From Brevibacillus ruminantium (GTDB lineage Bacteria > Bacillota > Bacilli > Brevibacillales > Brevibacillaceae), in NCBI RefSeq assembly GCF_023746555.1, contig NZ_CP098755.1:1747001-1811000 (forward strand): a DNA stretch of 64,000 nt. The letters are read 5' to 3'. The notes under the pieces are model-generated. The model was given only the letters and a program-made list of their open reading frames with translations, made no database searches and was not told the DNA's origin. The position numbers and the translations under genes were made by a program. This document shows positions 1 to 8,495 of the stretch, in pieces. The first letter of the stretch is position 1, and each line of letters opens with the position of its first letter.

Positions 1-620
1 ATCTGCTTCGCCGACGGATTGGCATCGCTGCTTTTCGAGTCAGCCGTTTCTGGCGTATCCATCGCCGTGACAGTTTCCCCGGAAGACGGCATTGCCATCA
101 TGGCTGCAGGACTTGAGACCGGAGCGTCAGGCGATTGCGAAGCTGAGCCGGAAACAGCGTTGTTCTCGGTCTCGTTCGGCCGATCTTGAGATTCTCCGCT
201 TGCAGGAGCTAAAGCGATCTGCATTTCCGCTTGTCCGCTTATATTCGCTGTGCCGCTTAGTTGATTGCCCCCGAGCTGTTTATAACCCATGACCCCTACC
301 AAAAGCAGGATCGCAGCTGCACTTGCCCATGCCATACCGGAGAATTTTGGTGCGAAACGGCGTACTTTTGTTTCCGCCAAGACGGGTGCAGCCACAGCTT
401 GCGGAGTCAGACCCTGGCCGGCGGTTTGATAGATCGCCTGCATGATTTTGTCTTCCAGTTCCGCAGATGGCTGAGGAATCTCTTTCAAGAACTGCACCTC
501 CTCGCCGTTTGCTAGTTGTGCCTCGATCCAGACCATGCAATCATCACAGATTTCTATATGTGAGAAAGTGTCCAGTTCACTGTTGTCTTCCCAAGCTTTT
601 CTAAATTCCTGGCAGTTCAT
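1..620 (-). CDS. Anti-sigma factor with zinc-binding ZAS motif (3' part beyond window)
   Basis: The gene runs off the left edge; about 206 N-terminal residues are visible. Residues 21-28 read HIEICDDC, the H-x3-C-x2-C motif of zinc-binding anti-sigma (ZAS) domains, with a further Cys at residue 3. A single hydrophobic segment lies at about residues 96-114, followed by a Ser/Ala/Pro/Gln-rich extracytoplasmic stretch. The ATG overlaps the end of the sigma gene by 20 bp, so the two are probably translationally coupled. By family rule the cytoplasmic ZAS domain binds and holds the cognate ECF sigma until an envelope signal triggers release. The signal sensed cannot be told from the sequence. Confidence 0.88.
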   Translation of the reverse strand, partial: MNCQEFRKAWEDNSELDTFSHIEICDDCMVWIEAQLANGEEVQFLKEIPQPSAELEDKIMQAIYQTAGQGLTPQAVAAPVLAETKVRRFAPKFSGMAWASAAAILLLVGVMGYKQLGGNQLSGTANISGQAEMQIALAPASGESQDRPNETENNAVSGSASQSPDAPVSSPAAMMAMPSSGETVTAMDTPETADSKSSDANPSAKQ

Positions 621-1170
621 GTACGAGCCCCCCTTCCTTGCGTGAAAGTAGTTTGGCTAGTTCCTGGCGAGCGCGCAAATATCGGACGCGGGCCGTTGAC
701 TCGGCAATTCCGAGCATGGCGGCAATTTTTTCAAAAGGATACTCATGCGTGCAGCGGAGCACGATGACTTCCCGATACGATTCGGACAGCATCCCAAAAG
801 CCTCCTCGATTTCCCGACGAGTTTCTTTGGTCATCAGAGACTCTTGTGGAGATTCGTTACGGACCTGGGAAGGAACGTAGGCCAATTGGTCGTCTGAATC
901 ATGAAACTTGCGTCGACGGATAAAATCGATCGTCTTGTTGCGGGCAAGCGTATGAAGCCAGGAGGAAAATTGACTGTCTCCGCGGAAGGTGGACAGTTTC
1001 TCATACGCTTTGACAAAGACCTCCTGGGTGAGATCTTCCGCATCGGTTCGGTTGTTTATCATTTTGTAGATGAACACGTAAATCATGTGCTGATACCGCT
1101 GGATTAACTCTCTGTATCCTTCGGTGTCGCCCTGGAGAATCCGCTGAATGATTTCGGCGTCGGATTGCAT
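601..1170 (-). CDS. ECF-type RNA polymerase sigma factor (SigW/SigM-like)
   Basis: The protein has 189 residues, the usual size of a group 4 (ECF) sigma factor. Sigma region 2 is clear at about residues 25-95 (DAEDLTQEVFVKAYEKL, then FSSWLHTLARNKTIDFIRRR), and region 4 at about 125-175 (ESYREVIVLR, then the helix-turn-helix FEKIAAMLGIAESTARVR). A GGAGG box precedes the ATG. The next gene is a ZAS anti-sigma overlapping its 3' end. Upstream lies a TGAAAC-N16-CGTC promoter, the form read by SigW/SigM-type factors, so autoregulation is likely. Assignment to SigW rather than SigM or another ECF subgroup is not possible from sequence alone. Confidence 0.95.
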   Translation of the reverse strand: MQSDAEIIQRILQGDTEGYRELIQRYQHMIYVFIYKMINNRTDAEDLTQEVFVKAYEKLSTFRGDSQFSSWLHTLARNKTIDFIRRRKFHDSDDQLAYVPSQVRNESPQESLMTKETRREIEEAFGMLSESYREVIVLRCTHEYPFEKIAAMLGIAESTARVRYLRARQELAKLLSRKEGGLVHELPGI

Positions 1171-1198
1171 CGAATCTCCGGCCTCCTTCCCTCTATGT

Positions 1199-1224
1199 GA
1201 CGCTGGCTTATTTGAAACGTTTCA
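1199..1224 (-). promoter_or_regulatory. ECF-type promoter of the sigma/anti-sigma operon (TGAAAC-N16-CGTC)
   Basis: On the minus strand TGAAAC (1224-1219) is followed after exactly 16 bases by CGTC (1202-1199), the -35/-10 pattern of SigW/SigM-class promoters. It lies about 30 bp upstream of the sigma start codon and partly overlaps the end of the helicase gene. The -35 box is half of a 12-bp palindrome, TGAAACGTTTCA. Confidence 0.75.
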
Positions 1225-2913
1225 ATCCAGCGACTCTATTTCTACAATTTCATATTTATATCCTTGTTCTATCAGAAACAGCTGCCGATTCATAGCAAAT
1301 TCTTGTTCTCTTGTATCCCTGGTGACGAGGGTGTAAAAATGGGCAGCGTTTTCTTTTTGCTTCGGCCGCAAAATGCGTCCCAGACGCTGTGCTTCCTCTT
1401 GCCGGGAGCCATATGTACCCGAAATCTGAATCGCCACATTGGCATCAGGCAGGTCCACAGCAAAATTGGCGACCTTCGAGACGATCAGACGCTTCAGTTC
1501 CCCTTTCTTGAAGCGCTGGTAGAGAAGCTCCCGTTCCCGCTCTGGTACCTTGCCGGTTATGACCGGGATGTCCAGCTGCCGAGCCATGGTTTCAAGCTGT
1601 TCCACATATTGACCGATGATCAAGACCTGATCCTGTTCATGCTGTGACAGCAGTTTTTGCACTGCCGTCAGCTTCAGCGGATTTTCTGCAGCAATCCGGT
1701 ATTTTTGTCTGGCCCCGGCTTGAGCATATGCCTCTCGCCACTGCGCGGCGAAAGGCAAGCGAATTTCCCGGCAGCTGGCCTCGGCAATCCAGCCTTGCTC
1801 CTCCAGGGATTTCCACGGCATCTCGTATTTTTTCGGCCCGATCAAGGTAAAGACGTCTTCCTCACGCCCGTCTTCCCGTACCAGCGTGGCGGTCAGCCCG
1901 AGACGGCGGGTCGCCTGAATCCCGGAGGTGACACGAAACACGGGGGCTGGCAGCAGATGCACCTCGTCGTAAATAATCAACCCCCAGTCCCGCTTTGAAA
2001 AGAGCGCCATATGGGGAAAATCGCTTTCCGCATCAGGGCGATAGGTGAGAATTTGATAGGTCGCCACGGTCACAGGCTTGACCTCTTTGCGCTCGCCTGA
2101 ATACTCGCCGATCATCGACGGATCGAGATCGGTTTTCTCCAGTAATTCAGAAATCCACTGTCTGACGGAGGTTGTATTGGTAGTCAGGATCAGCGTTGCC
2201 TTTTGAAACTGGCAGAGGGCTCCCAGTCCGATCACCGTTTTTCCGGCGCCGCAGGGGAGCACGAGGACACCGCTTCCGCCCAGCGCTGTTCCCGCTGCAT
2301 AAAAAGCGTCGACGGCCTCCTGCTGGTAGGCGCGCAGGGAAAAGGGCGCTCCGCTCGAAGTGCTCGCAGACCGAAGCGAGACGGGACAAGCTTCTCCTTC
2401 GTTGTAGCCAGCAAAGTCTTGCACAGGATAGCCAAGGCGAATCAATTCCTGTTTGATCAGTCCGCGCGCGTATGGCTTGACTGGATAAGCTGTATGATCA
2501 GCTGTCTCTTCCAGCAAAGCAGAAACAGCTTTGTAGCTGGTCAAGTCCTGGAGCAGCGTCGGATCATCACCGCAGAGTAGGAGCTGCTCCTCCCTTTTTT
2601 CCAGTCGAAGCAATCCATACCGACTCATCGTATCGTGGATTTCCCGAATAATCGTCGGCGGGACGCCGTATTTGCTATACCTCTCCAATACCCCGGTCAC
2701 CTTCTCAGGAGCAGTGCCGGCTGCAGCCGCATTCCACAGAGAAAGCGGGGTCATTCTGTAGGTGTGTATATACTCCGGGCTTTTCATCAATTCCGCAAAA
2801 GCGGCAAGAGCCTGCCGGGCTTCTTCAAACTGCGGATGCTGAGCCTCAAGCAGGATGGTCCGATCGCTTTGTACGATCATGGGTAAATCGGGACGGTACG
2901 ACAAACTTTTCAC
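1222..2913 (-). CDS. XPB/Ssl2-type DEAD/DEAH-box DNA helicase
   Basis: This 563-residue superfamily 2 helicase resembles bacterial XPB. An N-terminal damage-recognition-like region occupies about residues 1-190. The core follows: Walker A PCGAGKT near residue 221, a DEVH box in IIYDEVHLL near 316, and LTATLVREDGRE (motif III) after it. The second RecA lobe ends in QRLGRILRP (motif VI) near 509. XPB proteins are ATP-driven 3'-5' translocases that open damaged DNA; bacterial XPB is sometimes paired with a Bax1-like nuclease, but none is seen beside it here. It reads toward the ECF sigma gene, and its last bases overlap that gene's promoter. Confidence 0.9.
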   Translation of the reverse strand: MKSLSYRPDLPMIVQSDRTILLEAQHPQFEEARQALAAFAELMKSPEYIHTYRMTPLSLWNAAAAGTAPEKVTGVLERYSKYGVPPTIIREIHDTMSRYGLLRLEKREEQLLLCGDDPTLLQDLTSYKAVSALLEETADHTAYPVKPYARGLIKQELIRLGYPVQDFAGYNEGEACPVSLRSASTSSGAPFSLRAYQQEAVDAFYAAGTALGGSGVLVLPCGAGKTVIGLGALCQFQKATLILTTNTTSVRQWISELLEKTDLDPSMIGEYSGERKEVKPVTVATYQILTYRPDAESDFPHMALFSKRDWGLIIYDEVHLLPAPVFRVTSGIQATRRLGLTATLVREDGREEDVFTLIGPKKYEMPWKSLEEQGWIAEASCREIRLPFAAQWREAYAQAGARQKYRIAAENPLKLTAVQKLLSQHEQDQVLIIGQYVEQLETMARQLDIPVITGKVPERERELLYQRFKKGELKRLIVSKVANFAVDLPDANVAIQISGTYGSRQEEAQRLGRILRPKQKENAAHFYTLVTRDTREQEFAMNRQLFLIEQGYKYEIVEIESLD

Positions 2914-3090
2914 CTCGCCGATTATGTGTTCGTAAGCACCATGTTATCACATCTAAAAGGAGAAAGAAAAACGGCGATTGACCGGTGGAAAATGGCACCA
3001 TTCCACACGCATGCAGGTTGAGAGCAACTTTTGACTCTCACTGGGTTACACTAACTCGGAAGAAACTAAGGCGAGGGAGGGAAGGGAGAC

Positions 3091-4434
3091 ATGGAGTTGT
3101 GGGGGAGCGTCATGAATCTGTTCCTGATCGTGGTTCTCGTCCTTCTGAACGGCTTTTTCGTTGCTACTGAATTCGCTGTGGTCAAGGTCAGGGAATCGCG
3201 GATTACCCAATTGGTGGCAGAGGGAAACAAACGTGCGGAAAATGTGGAACAGGTGCTGGATAATCTGGATGCGTATCTGTCCGCCTGTCAGCTTGGTATC
3301 ACACTGGCTTCACTCGGGCTGGGCTGGCTCGGCGAACCGGCGATCGCCCGTCTTTTGCACCCTGTTTTTCAGTATTTTGGACTCAGCGAGACGTTGGTGG
3401 GAAGCATTTCTTTCATTATCGCTTTTTCCATTATTACCTTTTTGCATATTGTCATGGGAGAACTTGCGCCCAAATCACTCGCGATCCAGCGCACTGAATG
3501 GGTAGCCCTGCACGTATCGAAGCCAATTCGGCTTTTTTACAAAATCATGTATCCGTTCATCGCCTTTCTCAACTGGTCCGCTGCGAAGATCCTCAGCCTG
3601 GCAGGCATTCAGATCAATCCGCATCAGGAAGCCCATACCGAAGAAGAGATCAGGATTCTGGTCAGCGAAAGCCACAAAAGCGGCCTGATTGATCAGACTG
3701 AGCTGATGCTGGTGGATAATATCTTTGATTTCTCCGAGACCATGGCCAGAGAGATCATGGTGCCGCGTACGGATATGGTCGTGCTGAATCTGCGCGATTC
3801 CTTTGAGGAAAATATCAGTCTGGTACAGCATGGCCGGTATACGCGATTTCCCGTGGTGGACGGGGACAAGGATCACGTAGTGGGCAGTTTGCATATCAAA
3901 GACCTGCTGACCAGTGTTCTGGGACACAAAAACAGCAGTCTGGAAGAGCTGATGCGTCCCATTTTGACGGTGCCGGAGACGATCTCAATCAGCCGGCTCT
4001 TGACCATGCTTCAGAAGCAGCGCGTGCAGATTGCGATTATTATCGATGAATATGGCGGCACGGCCGGGCTGGTGACGCTGGAAGATATTATGGAAGAAAT
4101 CGTGGGAGACATTCAGGATGAATTTGACAATGAACGGCCCGAAGTGGAGAAAAAAGATGACCAGCTCTCGTTCGATGGGCGGATGCTGCTGGAGGAAGTG
4201 AATGATTATCTCGACATCGACCTCACAGATCCGGAAGTCGATACGATCGCCGGTTGGATTTACAAGCGGATTGATCACACACCGCGGGTTGGTGATATCG
4301 TAAGTGAGGACGGATACGATTTTATCGTGGACGAGGTCGACCATTTCCGCATTACCCGTGTCCTGGTGAAAAAGAGTAAGGAAGAAGCGCAACAGGGAGC
4401 AACTGAAGAAGCAGAGCCCGTGTCCGGCCGGTAA
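3091..4434 (+). CDS. CorC/HlyC-family membrane protein with CBS pair (DUF21-CBS-CorC_HlyC)
   Basis: The 447-residue protein has the CNNM/CorC layout. A DUF21 membrane domain with several hydrophobic segments covers about residues 1-190. It starts at [11 protein letters not shown] and includes the family motif in [20 protein letters not shown]. Two CBS motifs follow at about 205-330, then a CorC_HlyC domain to about 430. Family members are linked to magnesium or cobalt export and metal homeostasis. The start at ATG 3091 has a GGAGG box; ATG 3112 is an alternative. A paralogue with the same layout lies on the minus strand at 28401-29816. The gene stands alone between the helicase and the ABC importer. 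Confidence 0.88.
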   Translation: MELWGSVMNLFLIVVLVLLNGFFVATEFAVVKVRESRITQLVAEGNKRAENVEQVLDNLDAYLSACQLGITLASLGLGWLGEPAIARLLHPVFQYFGLSETLVGSISFIIAFSIITFLHIVMGELAPKSLAIQRTEWVALHVSKPIRLFYKIMYPFIAFLNWSAAKILSLAGIQINPHQEAHTEEEIRILVSESHKSGLIDQTELMLVDNIFDFSETMAREIMVPRTDMVVLNLRDSFEENISLVQHGRYTRFPVVDGDKDHVVGSLHIKDLLTSVLGHKNSSLEELMRPILTVPETISISRLLTMLQKQRVQIAIIIDEYGGTAGLVTLEDIMEEIVGDIQDEFDNERPEVEKKDDQLSFDGRMLLEEVNDYLDIDLTDPEVDTIAGWIYKRIDHTPRVGDIVSEDGYDFIVDEVDHFRITRVLVKKSKEEAQQGATEEAEPVSGR

Positions 4435-4443
4435 AAGAAGCTC

Positions 4444-4471
4444 TTTTCAACCTGATAAAATATGTTATAAT
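4444..4471 (+). promoter_or_regulatory. Likely promoter of the first ABC binding-protein gene (extended -10)
   Basis: A perfect TATAAT at 4466-4471 is preceded by TGT, giving an extended -10 element. A weak -35 (TTTTCA, 4444-4449) sits 16 bp upstream. It lies about 45 bp before the start at 4516. Confidence 0.6.
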
Positions 4472-4515
4472 GGGACTCAAGTTTAGCTTAGCTGAGACTA
4501 GAGGAGGAAGTTTAG

Positions 4516-5529
4516 ATGAGAAAAGCAGTTACCTTTTTACTTTCTGCATGCCTGTTTACTGGATTGGCAGGCTGTGGCACACAACCAGGGCCGGACAAAA
4601 CGGCCAAAACGGCTGCACCTGCAGCTGCCGGAGAAACAACCGTGAAGCTGGGATTGACCCAATTTGTGGAGCACCCGGCGTTGGACGCGATCCGTCAGGG
4701 GATCATCGACGGGCTGAAGGAATCCGGTTATGAAGAAGGAAAGAACGTAGAGATTGACTATCAAAACGCCCATGGCGATATGAATAATACGGTTTCGATT
4801 GCACAGAAATACGCGGGTGACGGCAAAGACCTGGTGGTCGCGATCGCTACGCCGTCCGCCCAAGCTGCTGCCAAAGCGATTGCGGACAAGCCGGTTGTAT
4901 TCAGTGCCGTAACTGATCCGCTTTCGGCACAGTTGGTAAGTTCTCTGGAAAAGCCGGACAAAAACATCACCGGTACATCTGACAAGGTGTCAATGGAGCA
5001 ACAGCTGGAACTGATCAAAACCTTCATGCCGGAGCTGAAAAAGCTGGGCGTGATCTATACCACCTCCGAGGTAAATTCCGAGGTGCAGGTAAAAGACCTG
5101 GAGGCAGCTGCGAGCAAAGCAGGCGTGGAAGTTGTCAAAGCCGGCATCTCCCAGCTTTCTGAAGTACAGATCGCTGCTCAAGGACTTGTCGCAAAAACAG
5201 ACGCGCTCTTCATCCCGATTGACAACACCGTCGTTTCTTCGTTTGAAGCAGTTTTGGGAGCGGCTGAGCAAAGCAAAATTCCAGTGTTCGCCTCCGATAC
5301 CGATACAGTGAAGCGCGGAGCAGTGGCAACGTACGGGATTGATTACTATAAAATCGGCAAACAGACAGGGGAAATGGCAAGCCGCATTCTGAAAGGCCAA
5401 GCCGTTACCGATACACCTGTAGAGGTTTCCAAAGAAGCTGATTTATACATCAATGAAAAGGCAGCTGAAACATTTGGGCTGACCATCCCGGATGCGCTCA
5501 AATCTCAAGCAAAAGAAATCATGAAGTAA
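4516..5529 (+). CDS. ABC transporter substrate-binding lipoprotein (ABC_sub_bind/TrpX-type), copy 1
   Basis: The 337-residue protein begins with a type II signal peptide whose lipobox LAGC puts the lipidated Cys near residue 20. The mature part follows the ABC_sub_bind (PF04392) fold: FVEHPALDAIRQGIIDGL near the start, then IATPSAQAAAKAI and PVVFSAVTDP. It is about half identical by eye to the protein encoded at 5677-6726. The start has a GAGGAGG box. A permease and an ATPase follow the second copy, so both should feed the same importer. The substrate is unknown; tryptophan or other aromatic compounds are possible because TrpXYZ systems use this family. Confidence 0.9.
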   Translation: MRKAVTFLLSACLFTGLAGCGTQPGPDKTAKTAAPAAAGETTVKLGLTQFVEHPALDAIRQGIIDGLKESGYEEGKNVEIDYQNAHGDMNNTVSIAQKYAGDGKDLVVAIATPSAQAAAKAIADKPVVFSAVTDPLSAQLVSSLEKPDKNITGTSDKVSMEQQLELIKTFMPELKKLGVIYTTSEVNSEVQVKDLEAAASKAGVEVVKAGISQLSEVQIAAQGLVAKTDALFIPIDNTVVSSFEAVLGAAEQSKIPVFASDTDTVKRGAVATYGIDYYKIGKQTGEMASRILKGQAVTDTPVEVSKEADLYINEKAAETFGLTIPDALKSQAKEIMK

Positions 5530-5565
5530 AAAGAGAGAGCGAAAAGCTCTCTTTTTCCTTTTTTC
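5529..5565 (+). terminator. Rho-independent terminator between the two binding-protein genes
   Basis: A GAGAGC/GCTCTC stem with a GAAAA loop is followed by a T-rich run directly after the stop codon of the first binding-protein gene. It separates that gene from the rest of the transporter operon. Confidence 0.8.
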
Positions 5566-5609
5566 CAACCTCTTTTGGGCGACTTCCTTTACAACCGTCA
5601 TAATACAGC

Positions 5610-5638
5610 TTTCCATACCGTTTTAATCATGATAAAAT
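5610..5638 (+). promoter_or_regulatory. Possible promoter of the second binding-protein/permease/ATPase operon
   Basis: TTTCCA (5610-5615) and TAAAAT (5633-5638) are spaced by 17 bp and lie about 40 bp upstream of the start at 5677, just behind a terminator. The -35 box is weak. Confidence 0.45.
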
Positions 5639-5676
5639 TAAAAAAATTTATAAACTATAGGGGGCCAAGATTCATT

Positions 5677-6726
5677 ATGAAAAAACGAAAATCTGTGCAT
5701 CTGGTGCAGAAAATTCTGTGTCCTTTGCTGCTTTTGTCCGTCGCAGCATGTGGGCAGCAAAGTGCACCGGTAAACAATCCCACCCCAGCGCCTGCCGGAA
5801 ATTCGGCACCTGCAACAACAGAAACCAAGCAGGTAAAAATCGGCATCGCGCAATTTGTGGAGCATCCGGCACTTGATGCAGCACGTGAAGGCTTTATCTC
5901 TCAAATGACGAAAAATGGATTTGAAAAAGACAAGCAGGTCGTGTATGATGTGCAATCAGCACAAGCCAGCATGGACACTTCGATCCAGATCGCACAAAAA
6001 TTCAATGCGGATAAAGTCGATTTGATTCTCGCCATCGCAACGCCAACGGCGCAGGCATCGGCACAGACTACGAAAGAAATCCCGATCCTGTTTACCGCTG
6101 TAACGGACCCCGTTGAGGCTGGCCTGGTAAAAGCAATGGAGAAGCCGGAAGGAAACGTAACCGGTACCTCTGACATGAACCCGGTCGAAGAGCAGTTGAA
6201 GCTGGTCAAGGAACTGAAGCCAGAAGCGAAAACGGTCGGCGTGATCTACAGCTCCGGTGAGGTCAACTCCAAGGTACAGGTAGATGCAGCCAAAGCCGTT
6301 TCCGAGAAACTGGGACTGACCATTCAGGAAGCAGCAGTAACCAGCCCGACAGAAGTAAAGCAAGCGGCAGAGTCGATGGCTGGCAAAGTAGACGCATACT
6401 ACGTGCCGACAGACAACCTGGTCGTGTCCTCTATCTCTGCGGTTCTGGGTGTAGCTGAATCTCAAAAAATCCCGGTCATCGCTGGTGAAGAAAACTCTGT
6501 AAAGAGCGGTGCCATCGCCACATACGGGATCGATTACACCAAGCTGGGTGAGCAAACCGCTGACATGGCTGCAAAAATCCTCAAGGGCGAAGCAAAGACT
6601 GCCGACATGCCAGTTGAGATGCAAGCAGACATGAAGCTGGTGATCAACAAAAAAGCTGCAGAGAAAATGGGCGTAACCATTCCGCAAGCCATGCTGGATC
6701 GCGCTGGCGAAGTATTTGAGCAATAA
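5677..6726 (+). CDS. ABC transporter substrate-binding lipoprotein (ABC_sub_bind/TrpX-type), copy 2
   Basis: This 349-residue paralogue of the preceding gene has its own lipoprotein signal peptide (MKKRKSVHLVQ..., lipobox VAAC) and then a Pro/Ala/Thr linker. It keeps the same landmarks: FVEHPALDAAREGF, IATPTAQASAQ and FTAVTDPVEAGLVKA. I start it at ATG 5677, after AGGGGGCC; an open frame reaches 5575 but would bury the signal peptide. It is 21 bp from the permease gene and is probably co-transcribed with it. Two tandem binding proteins serving one permease usually means two ligand specificities or affinities. Confidence 0.9.
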   Translation: MKKRKSVHLVQKILCPLLLLSVAACGQQSAPVNNPTPAPAGNSAPATTETKQVKIGIAQFVEHPALDAAREGFISQMTKNGFEKDKQVVYDVQSAQASMDTSIQIAQKFNADKVDLILAIATPTAQASAQTTKEIPILFTAVTDPVEAGLVKAMEKPEGNVTGTSDMNPVEEQLKLVKELKPEAKTVGVIYSSGEVNSKVQVDAAKAVSEKLGLTIQEAAVTSPTEVKQAAESMAGKVDAYYVPTDNLVVSSISAVLGVAESQKIPVIAGEENSVKSGAIATYGIDYTKLGEQTADMAAKILKGEAKTADMPVEMQADMKLVINKKAAEKMGVTIPQAMLDRAGEVFEQ

Positions 6727-6747
6727 TTGCAGTAACAGGAGGCTAAT

Positions 6748-7680
6748 ATGAACCTGGCATTACACGGAGCAATCGAACAGGGCCTATTGTTTGCCATCAT
6801 GGCTCTGGGTGTTTACCTGACCTTTCGCATCTTGAATTTTCCCGATCTGACCGTGGATGGCAGCTTTGCACTGGGCGGCGCGTTGGCAGCCAGAATGATC
6901 ATCGAAGGTACCAACCCATTTCTCGCTACCCTCGCGGCATGTATCGTCGGAGCGGCAGCGGGTGCCTTTACCGGCATTTTGCACACCAAAGGGAAAATCA
7001 ATGGACTTTTGGCCGGTATTTTGACCATGATCGCACTCTATTCCATCAATCTTCGAGTTATGGGTAAGGCGAACTTGCCGCTGTTGCGAGAGGAGACGCT
7101 GTACACCTTTGTCAAAGGGCTGAATGTGCCGAATCTGGCGGTGGGAAGCTTCATGCTTCTCACCGGAGTCGCACTCGTCTTTCTCGTCGGAATTTATCTG
7201 CTCAAGATGATCATTGACTGGTTCCTGCAAACGGATCTGGGCCTCGATATCCGAGCGACCGGAGACAATTCCAAAATGATTCGCAGTTTTGGTGCCAATA
7301 CAGATACGACTACCATCATCGGATTGTCCATATCCAATGCGCTGGTAGCCGTATCGGGCGCCTGGGTAGCCCAGTATCAGGGATTTGCTGACGTCGGAAT
7401 GGGAATCGGGATGATCGTGATTGGTCTTGCCTCCGTCATTGTCGGGGAAGTATTGTTTGGAAGCTCGTCGATCTTTCGTGCAACACTGGCGGTTATCCTC
7501 GGCTCTGTCGTATACCGTCTGGTGATCGCGCTTGCCTTGCAGGCAGGTCTGAATCCGTCCGACATGAAGCTGATCACGGCTTTGATCGTGATCGTGGCAT
7601 TGACCGTTCCGACGATCGCCAAAGGCGTCTGGAAAAAGCAATCGTTCCGGGCGGCCAAAGGAGGGAATGGCGGTGCTTAA
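6748..7680 (+). CDS. ABC transporter permease (BPD_transp_2 family)
   Basis: The 310-residue integral membrane protein has about eight to nine hydrophobic segments and family motifs such as FRILNFPDLTVDGSFALGGA near residue 25. These fit the branched-chain-amino-acid/sugar type permease family (PF02653), also found in TrpY-like transporters. An AGGAGG box lies just before the ATG. The 3' end overlaps the ATPase gene by 14 bp, so the two products are probably made together. It forms the membrane channel for ligands delivered by the two upstream lipoproteins. Confidence 0.9.
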   Translation: MNLALHGAIEQGLLFAIMALGVYLTFRILNFPDLTVDGSFALGGALAARMIIEGTNPFLATLAACIVGAAAGAFTGILHTKGKINGLLAGILTMIALYSINLRVMGKANLPLLREETLYTFVKGLNVPNLAVGSFMLLTGVALVFLVGIYLLKMIIDWFLQTDLGLDIRATGDNSKMIRSFGANTDTTTIIGLSISNALVAVSGAWVAQYQGFADVGMGIGMIVIGLASVIVGEVLFGSSSIFRATLAVILGSVVYRLVIALALQAGLNPSDMKLITALIVIVALTVPTIAKGVWKKQSFRAAKGGNGGA

Positions 7681-8470
7681 AATTGCAGGAGTACGCAAGG
7701 TATTCAACCAGGGAACTGTCAACGAGAAAATTGCTTTGCGAGAAATTAATTTGAACGTCGCTCCAGGCGACTTTATCACTGTCATCGGGAGCAACGGTGC
7801 GGGGAAATCGACGCTGATGAACGTCATCTCCGGCGGCTTGATTCCGGATACAGGTAGTGTCGTCATCGACGGCAAAGATGTGACGCGCCTCGGGGAACAC
7901 AAGCGTGCCACCTTTGTGGGACGGGTGTTCCAGGACCCGATGGCCGGGACCGCCCCCAACATGACGATTGAAGAAAATCTGGCGATCGCCTACGCGCGAG
8001 GCAAACGGCGCACGCTCTCCTTTGGGGTGAACAACCGCAAGCGGGAATTGTTCCGCGAGCAGTTGAAACAACTGGACCAAGGGCTGGAGAATCGGCTTAA
8101 AACAAAAGTCGGTTTCCTGTCAGGCGGGCAAAGACAGGCACTCAGTCTGTTGATGGCTACCTTCACGGAGCCGAAAATTCTGCTGCTTGACGAGCACACC
8201 GCCGCACTTGATCCGAAGCGGGCGCAACTGATCGTCGATTTGACCCAAAAGGTTGTGGAGCAGTACCATTTGACTACGATCATGGTCACGCATAATATGG
8301 AACAGGCGCTCAACATGGGAAATCGTCTGCTGATGCTGCACGATGGCGGCATCATTCTGGACATCCCGGAAGAGAAAAAGAAAACGATGAAGCCGCAAGA
8401 CCTCCTGCGGGCCTTTGAACAAGCCCGCGGCGGAGAGTCGTTCAGCGAGGACCGCTATTTGTTGTCGTAG
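7667..8470 (+). CDS. ABC transporter ATP-binding protein
   Basis: The 267-residue ATPase has a Walker A GSNGAGKST near residue 42, the signature LSGGQRQALSL near 149, Walker B ILLLDEHTAAL and the switch histidine in VTHNMEQAL. In the signature, SGGQ is complete. The start overlaps the permease gene out of frame; GTG 7673 is an alternative start. It energises the importer formed with the preceding permease. This is the last gene of the transcription unit, and a terminator follows at 8507-8537. Confidence 0.92.
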   Translation: MAVLKIAGVRKVFNQGTVNEKIALREINLNVAPGDFITVIGSNGAGKSTLMNVISGGLIPDTGSVVIDGKDVTRLGEHKRATFVGRVFQDPMAGTAPNMTIEENLAIAYARGKRRTLSFGVNNRKRELFREQLKQLDQGLENRLKTKVGFLSGGQRQALSLLMATFTEPKILLLDEHTAALDPKRAQLIVDLTQKVVEQYHLTTIMVTHNMEQALNMGNRLLMLHDGGIILDIPEEKKKTMKPQDLLRAFEQARGGESFSEDRYLLS

Positions 8471-8495
8471 CGAAAACGATCGAGCGTGCCTCGTC

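Noticed and set aside
4435-4515. T-box or other amino-acid-sensing leader for the TrpX-like transporter
   Set aside because: Only about 40 bases of leader exist after the promoter; there is no room for a T-box or antiterminator.
5956-6723. A 255-residue minus-strand frame opposite the second binding protein
   Set aside because: It is a shadow of a clear lipoprotein gene and has no ribosome site; the codon pattern belongs to the plus strand.
6784-7962. A 392-residue minus-strand frame opposite the permease and ATPase genes
   Set aside because: Both genes beneath it have firm family motifs, while the shadow frame has none.
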